From Nereocystis luetkeana (taxonomy: Eukaryota; Sar; Phaeophyceae; Laminariales; Laminariaceae): a stretch of DNA of 64,000 nt. Below the pieces are notes generated by a model. The model was not told where the DNA came from. It worked only from the letters and a program-made list of their open reading frames with translations, and did no database searches. The position numbers were made by a program, and so were the translations under genes. The stretch is from positions 7,753,324-7,817,323 of the forward strand of contig JARUPZ010000024.1 of assembly GCA_031213475.1 (NCBI GenBank), given 5' to 3'. The number at the start of each line of letters is the position of its first letter. Position 1 is the first letter of the stretch. Positions 59,631 to 64,000 of this stretch are shown here, piece by piece.

Positions 59631-61389
59631 GAATCACGCGAACCGCGCAACCTCCTGTGTTCGAGGCGAGGCGCCAAATCGTCGAGATGGCAGGAGCGTA
59701 TTTCGGCAGGTTGCGGAGAACCCGTGGTAGACGGCCTCGAGGCCTCGCGTGACTGTGTGCGGGGCGGGAGCCGCGTGAGCGGATCCGCGGCGCCGAGCCG
59801 TGATGGGTAGGCGACCTCGGTCCTTGGTGTGCCTTTTGGTGCAGGCGGCTTAGTTGTTCCCCTCCAGAATGCCGCTAAGGCGCGTTGGCGCCTATCCGGT
59901 ACTCTCTTGCGGGTGTGGGTCGATGCTCGAAATTTGAGGTATGTAGACAGAGAATTGCACTAAAAACAACCGTTTACCGTCGACGTTGATTAATCGGATA
60001 TCGCTGCACCTTTTAACACGTCAGGCATGCTCAAAATCGAGTAAGACCCCAGGTCTGTCGAGGGAATCGCACCGAACCGCTCGCCGTCGATTTTTATTGG
60101 ATGTAAATCACTCCGCTTTTCCCGTTTTCTCTACTTCGGTGCATGTTACCATTGATGTAGTCACAGCTTGCCGTATGGGCCAATCCGTGCACTTCTTTGT
60201 GCTGTAGTGGAGTTCGTTGCTGTATACCAGGTAGTCGATTAGACTGCAGTGGGAGATAGCGGACACACCGTTGCGACGGCGCATTTTGCAGGTGGGCAGT
60301 GTAATGGACCGTTGCTGTATATTTTCGGTCGTGGGGCCTGCGATGGTGAGGGTTTCCAGAGAGTGATGATGGCGTGAGTGATGCATGCCTGTTTTTGTAC
60401 AGATGACAAAAAAAATGAAAAGGAAGCTAGAAAAAGGGGAGTCAGAATGAGCCGTGGCATGCCGGTATAGTTATTTCTGGTTGTCCAAAATGCCGATGAT
60501 GTGCGTGTTTGCTTTGTTCTTGTTTTTGTATCCCCATCGGAAATCTGGTGGTATACAGTATTTTTTGTTGTTGCTGGCGATCGGTTGAAAAAAAGCTAAA
60601 CCTTCAGTTAGTTTGAGTGTACGCCGGCGGCTGTCGTTATGCTTGCTGCTTTTATAGTAACAGTAACTACTGTAGGACCAGACAGTGGTGTAGCTGCGCC
60701 TTTGTGGGCACACGCGGAACGGCTGTGCCTAAACAAAGACCTGCCCTGGCTGATTGAATTAGAGAAAGACGTTTCGTGCCTGCAGTTTTCTGATTGGTCA
60801 ATCTTCCAGGTCGGGATTGTCTATTGGCGGAAAATTCTTGGTCGATGTGATTAGTCGACATCCGGAATCATCGTGACCTCGTTTTTCCAAAAAAATTAGG
60901 ACAATTTTTAAAATTGGCCGTGGATAATATCAGGTCTTCTTCTGTTTCTTTGCTGTAGAACGAGAAGGAGGAACGTACTCGTTACGACTTCTGGGTTCCT
61001 TCAGCTCTCGTTCTACACCAGAAAAAAAAAAAAACTTGGCTACAGTACAAGAAACCGAAAATTCAAGCGCTTGGAACCACATTTTCAAACTTCAGCGACA
61101 AGGTCCGCCCCGAAGGAGGACACGAAAAGGGTTGTAGCTTTGGCACACTGACGGGATTGCACCAAGGAGCTTATATCCAGTCTGCCAAATTTTGGCTCGA
61201 TGGAAACGTTCGGAGCTAGAGCAGAAAAACGAAATGTCCTATTAATAAGGGAAAAAACTGCGGCAGACGTGCTTCCATTGGCTTTGTTGTCGGCACTTTT
61301 TTGTTTTGTGGGCAGTGCAACACAAGTGAGATTGAGATATCTCTAAGTAAGTAGTTATATACCAGGTACTCTATACCCCGGTACCTGGT

Positions 61390-61695
61390 ATTGTTGTCGT
61401 TGTTGTTGTTGTTGTTCTCACATTAACTCACACTGCAGTCCGTGGTCGCAGGACAGGCTCCAATAACTCTGGAGTGTGTGGAAGAAGTACCTCAAGTAAA
61501 ACAGAGGCAAACACAAAAAACAAGCATACGCACTCCACCACTGCGGACACCAGGGAAGCAAAAAGGAGACTATTAATAGCAGACAAAAACCTAAAGAAGA
61601 AGATGAAACGAAGCCAAAAAAACAAAACGAAAGAAAAACAGAAGCAGATAGCAAAACGCAAAAAAAAGGCGAAACGGACCATACTAACAAAGACA
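61390..61695 (+). repeat. A-rich dispersed repeat RB, copy 2
   Basis: It differs from copy 1 mainly in homopolymer lengths and a GTGT insertion after CTGGAG. It begins directly after TACCTGGTA at 61382. Confidence 0.75.
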
Positions 61696-61910
61696 GGTAT
61701 ACTGCATACCAGTACCGCTGCAGTTGTCCAAGACACATGTTTTCCTCTGTACCAGCACGAGGTCGTACGAGTACGTACGAGATCTGTCCAGGAAACCGTG
61801 TGTCAAGAACCTTGAAATCCTAAAATTGCCACACGGTTAAAACCGTGTGATATCATATCAGACTCTGATATGTAAACTTTATTTTAGTAATTTGGTTGTT
61901 TCTTGTCGTT

Positions 61911-62133
61911 TCACTACTTCACAGATTGTGTATGTCGTGCCTGTCGTATCTAGTATGATGACATGGCTTTGCATTGCCCACTGCAGTGCTTACTGCACAC
62001 GTGGCAACGTAGTATCTCTGTGGATTAGCTTTGTGACCTTGTATCTCTTCTAGGATTGAAGAATCGGCACGGACACTGGTTGTACTGGATGTCGACGGGT
62101 AGAAAGAACGGTTTAATGTGAAGAACACACACA
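61911..62133 (-). repeat. Dispersed repeat RA, copy 3, inverted
   Basis: Inverted relative to the other two copies; M2 copy 15 follows at once. Confidence 0.8.
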
Positions 62134-62137
62134 CACA

Positions 62138-62216
62138 CTGCAGTCCCCTTTTGGGGACACACTACTTGAACTTTGTACGCTTCGTCTCCGAAACGGGACT
62201 GCAGTCCTAACAGTTA
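62138..62216. mobile_element. M2 MITE, copy 15, truncated
   Basis: It keeps CTGCAGTCCCCTTTTGGGG and CGAAACGGGACTGCAG. It follows the 230-bp repeat copy at 61911-62133. Confidence 0.65.
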
Positions 62217-62354
62217 TAAAACAGGAATCAGGGTACGAGTACGTAGACAGGCGAAGTTGTTTCGTTTTTTTTCTGTTTTCGGTTCAGAACGAATGGTTGC
62301 TGGTTGCAGTTCAGACTTCAGAGTTGCTGACCATGGCCATATCATACACTAAAT

Positions 62355-62692
62355 CTTTTTTTTTTGCTCATCTCATTCATTTATCTTCGCACATCTTCTT
62401 CTCTCTCTCCTTCCAACTCGTAACTCAGACCCGGGATCACATAGCAGGCTCTTCTACCCCCTTCCCTCTACGGTACGTGCCTTCATTTTTATCGCGAGAA
62501 GGTTTCAGCCTTTTCTTCCCTCGTCGACTCGCATCGAATTGTGCCTACCCACGCTGCAAGGCGCGCTCAACAATTGAATCCTTTTTTATTTTTATTTTTG
62601 CAGATAAAGTCAAATGTCCGACCCACCTGGGGCTCGAACCCAGGACTCAAACACAAGTAGAATTCGAGTTTATCCACTTGAACCACTATGTC
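62355..62692 (-). mobile_element. tRNA-derived SINE, family S2, copy 2
   Basis: It is nearly collinear with the copy at 26868-27212, including the T-arm block and the body with TCGTCGACTCGCATCGAATT. The tRNA-like head is more eroded at its 5' end. An open frame over 62297-63214 is only a by-product of this repeat. Confidence 0.7.
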
Positions 62693-63629
62693 CGAAAATA
62701 TATGGACATTTTGATCCCAACATTCTATAAAAGAGGTTCTTTATGTTTAGAGACGAAGCGGTATATAGTAGTAAATGAAAACGGGATGCACATGATGGAT
62801 GGGACAGGGTACATGGGAATATCTCTCTTGTTTGCGTCTTGCTTGGAAGTTCAGAACCCCACTGCCCACGCACACGCACGTACTTCACTCACACCTCACA
62901 CCACGCACACGAACACGAAGCAAGTAGCCGCGAGCGGTGAACAACTAGCTGACTCACCAGGATTCACAGCTGTTTGTTGGAGCTGCTTGCTGCGTGTTGG
63001 TGCGAGGCTACGCGAAGAGCAGTACTATAGTAGTCAACACAACCAGCGACTGTCACGCGCAGGAGGACGAGGAGACGAAATTGTTGGAGCGCCCAAGCAA
63101 GACTTCACGCAAGCAAGGCTCTTCACATATATACAAGGCGGTCGATTGATTTCCAGGTCAGACACAGCACAAAAGACAGGTCAGGTGAGAAAAATCCAGC
63201 ATGTAATAATGTAGTCACAGACAGGTAAGATTTCGCCGGTGCTGATGGTGCTGTCAGCTAGCAGCCGCGTGTCGGTACCGATATACCAGGTACCTGGTAC
63301 GTAGCTAGCTGTGGCTCGTCGGTCGTCATGGACTCCCATTTATTGCAAACGCTTGGTGCGATGTTCTACGGGCACTACGTACGAGTAGTAGAAGTGTGGT
63401 TTTCGATTGTCGAATATGATTGTTGTGATCTTTATGGCGGTGTCTTTTTTTTTGCGTTCAACTGGCGAAGGGCAAAGGGTTCATCATATACCCTGGTAAT
63501 AAATAGCCCTAACGTACGCATGCTGCCATGCTGCCTGTTCGGCTGTAACGCAAGCGCAGCAGAAGCAGCAGCAGAGCACCAACGCTTGTGATGTATTTTC
63601 CTCGTGGTTCGAGCTATGGGTTATGATCC

Positions 63630-63970
63630 TCCCCACTTCTCGGTGTGCCGCAGCACGGCAAACTCGAAGCGTCGTTCGGGCTGTAACGGCGGCGATTTCT
63701 CCAACACGTGTTTGTACCAATTTGGTCTCGCGAAGGCATCATCTCAGAAGTGCCATACATACCTGGTATATGGCATGGCATGCATGAGACCCTCACTAAA
63801 AATAGATTGCCAGTGCGCAGAGACCTCACTCTGCGTGGTGTGCCGCAGGACGGCAAGCTCGAAGCGGCGTTCGCGGGCTAACAGCGATGATTTTTTCGAA
63901 CACGTGTCTTGTACCTGTGCGTGGTGTCTGCTGCACAGCTGCTGCAGCAGCGAAGGCGTCATCTCAAGAC
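63630..63970 (-). repeat. Duplicated exon-like block at the right edge
   Basis: Two diverged units (about 63630-63750 and 63835-63970) on the minus strand can encode LEKSPPLQPERRFEFAVLRHT and a related EKS..ERRFELAVLRHT, both preceded by an ATGACGCC/ATGATGCCTTCGC block. The shared reading frame hints at a terminal exon of a minus-strand gene beyond the window and its duplicate, but no family is recognised. Confidence 0.35.
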
Positions 63971-64000
63971 ATAAGGAATGGTATGGGACCCCCCAGGAAA

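Larger units (their letters stand above)
59631..63629. other. Downstream region of the reductase gene, no gene seen
   Basis: The first 200 bp are GC-rich, probably 3' UTR. Then come repeats RB and RA, M2 copy 15 and SINE S2. The long frame at 62297-63214 is produced by the SINE and flanking DNA. Confidence 0.6.

Noticed and set aside
62297..63214. 305-codon open frame on the plus strand
   Set aside because: It runs through SINE S2 copy 2 and unrelated flank, shows no domain and has low-complexity content.

Overview
This window is a gene-poor, repeat-rich piece of a nuclear genome from a photosynthetic stramenopile (heterokont alga). Two resolved proteins start with a signal peptide whose predicted cleavage site is followed directly by phenylalanine (LNA|FIVP and AGS|FQLV) and then a basic, hydroxylated stretch. 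That is the bipartite plastid-targeting presequence known from algae with a red-derived secondary plastid. Long spliceosomal introns (0.2-4.1 kb), CAG/CTG tracts and abundant DNA transposons fit a brown alga or a relative, but the species cannot be read from the sequence.

Three multi-exon genes could be resolved with consistent reading phase at every junction. (1) Minus strand, 15592 to 6741, 7 exons, 761 aa: an AGC-family Ser/Thr kinase with DFS in place of DFG and a Glu at the phosphosite of the hydrophobic motif. (2) Plus strand, 26320 to 37944, 8 exons, 379 aa: a plastid-targeted aspartyl/asparaginyl beta-hydroxylase-domain 2-oxoglutarate oxygenase. (3) Plus strand, 42047 to 59630, 10 exons, 462 aa: a plastid-targeted glutathionyl-hydroquinone reductase (ECM4/YqjG family GST). 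Two introns, one in the kinase and one in the reductase, appear to be GC-AG introns with the same donor context AAAG|GCGAGG. A possible fourth gene (25811-26134, minus) would start 185 bp from gene 2 in divergent orientation and encode a secreted protein; only its first exon is visible.

The remaining roughly 92 percent is intron and intergenic DNA made largely of mobile-element debris: three non-LTR retrotransposon fragments, two tRNA-derived SINE families, a TA-target palindromic MITE (14 copies, one nested in another), a TTAA-target piggyBac-like MITE (at least 14 copies), hAT-like, Harbinger-like and foldback elements, several dispersed repeats, a GATCT-based satellite and long microsatellites.

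The most unusual signals are two. First, the 9-mer TACCAGGTA/TACCTGGTA occurs about 40 times outside exons (about 0.5 expected) and behaves as a 7-bp insertion at a TA dinucleotide when repeat copies are compared, as if it were a transposon footprint; TATTAATA and TACTCGTA behave in a similar way. Second, pieces of exon-intron junctions are duplicated inside the neighbouring introns of both plastid genes, producing decoy splice sites. No RNA genes, CRISPR arrays or operons are present.
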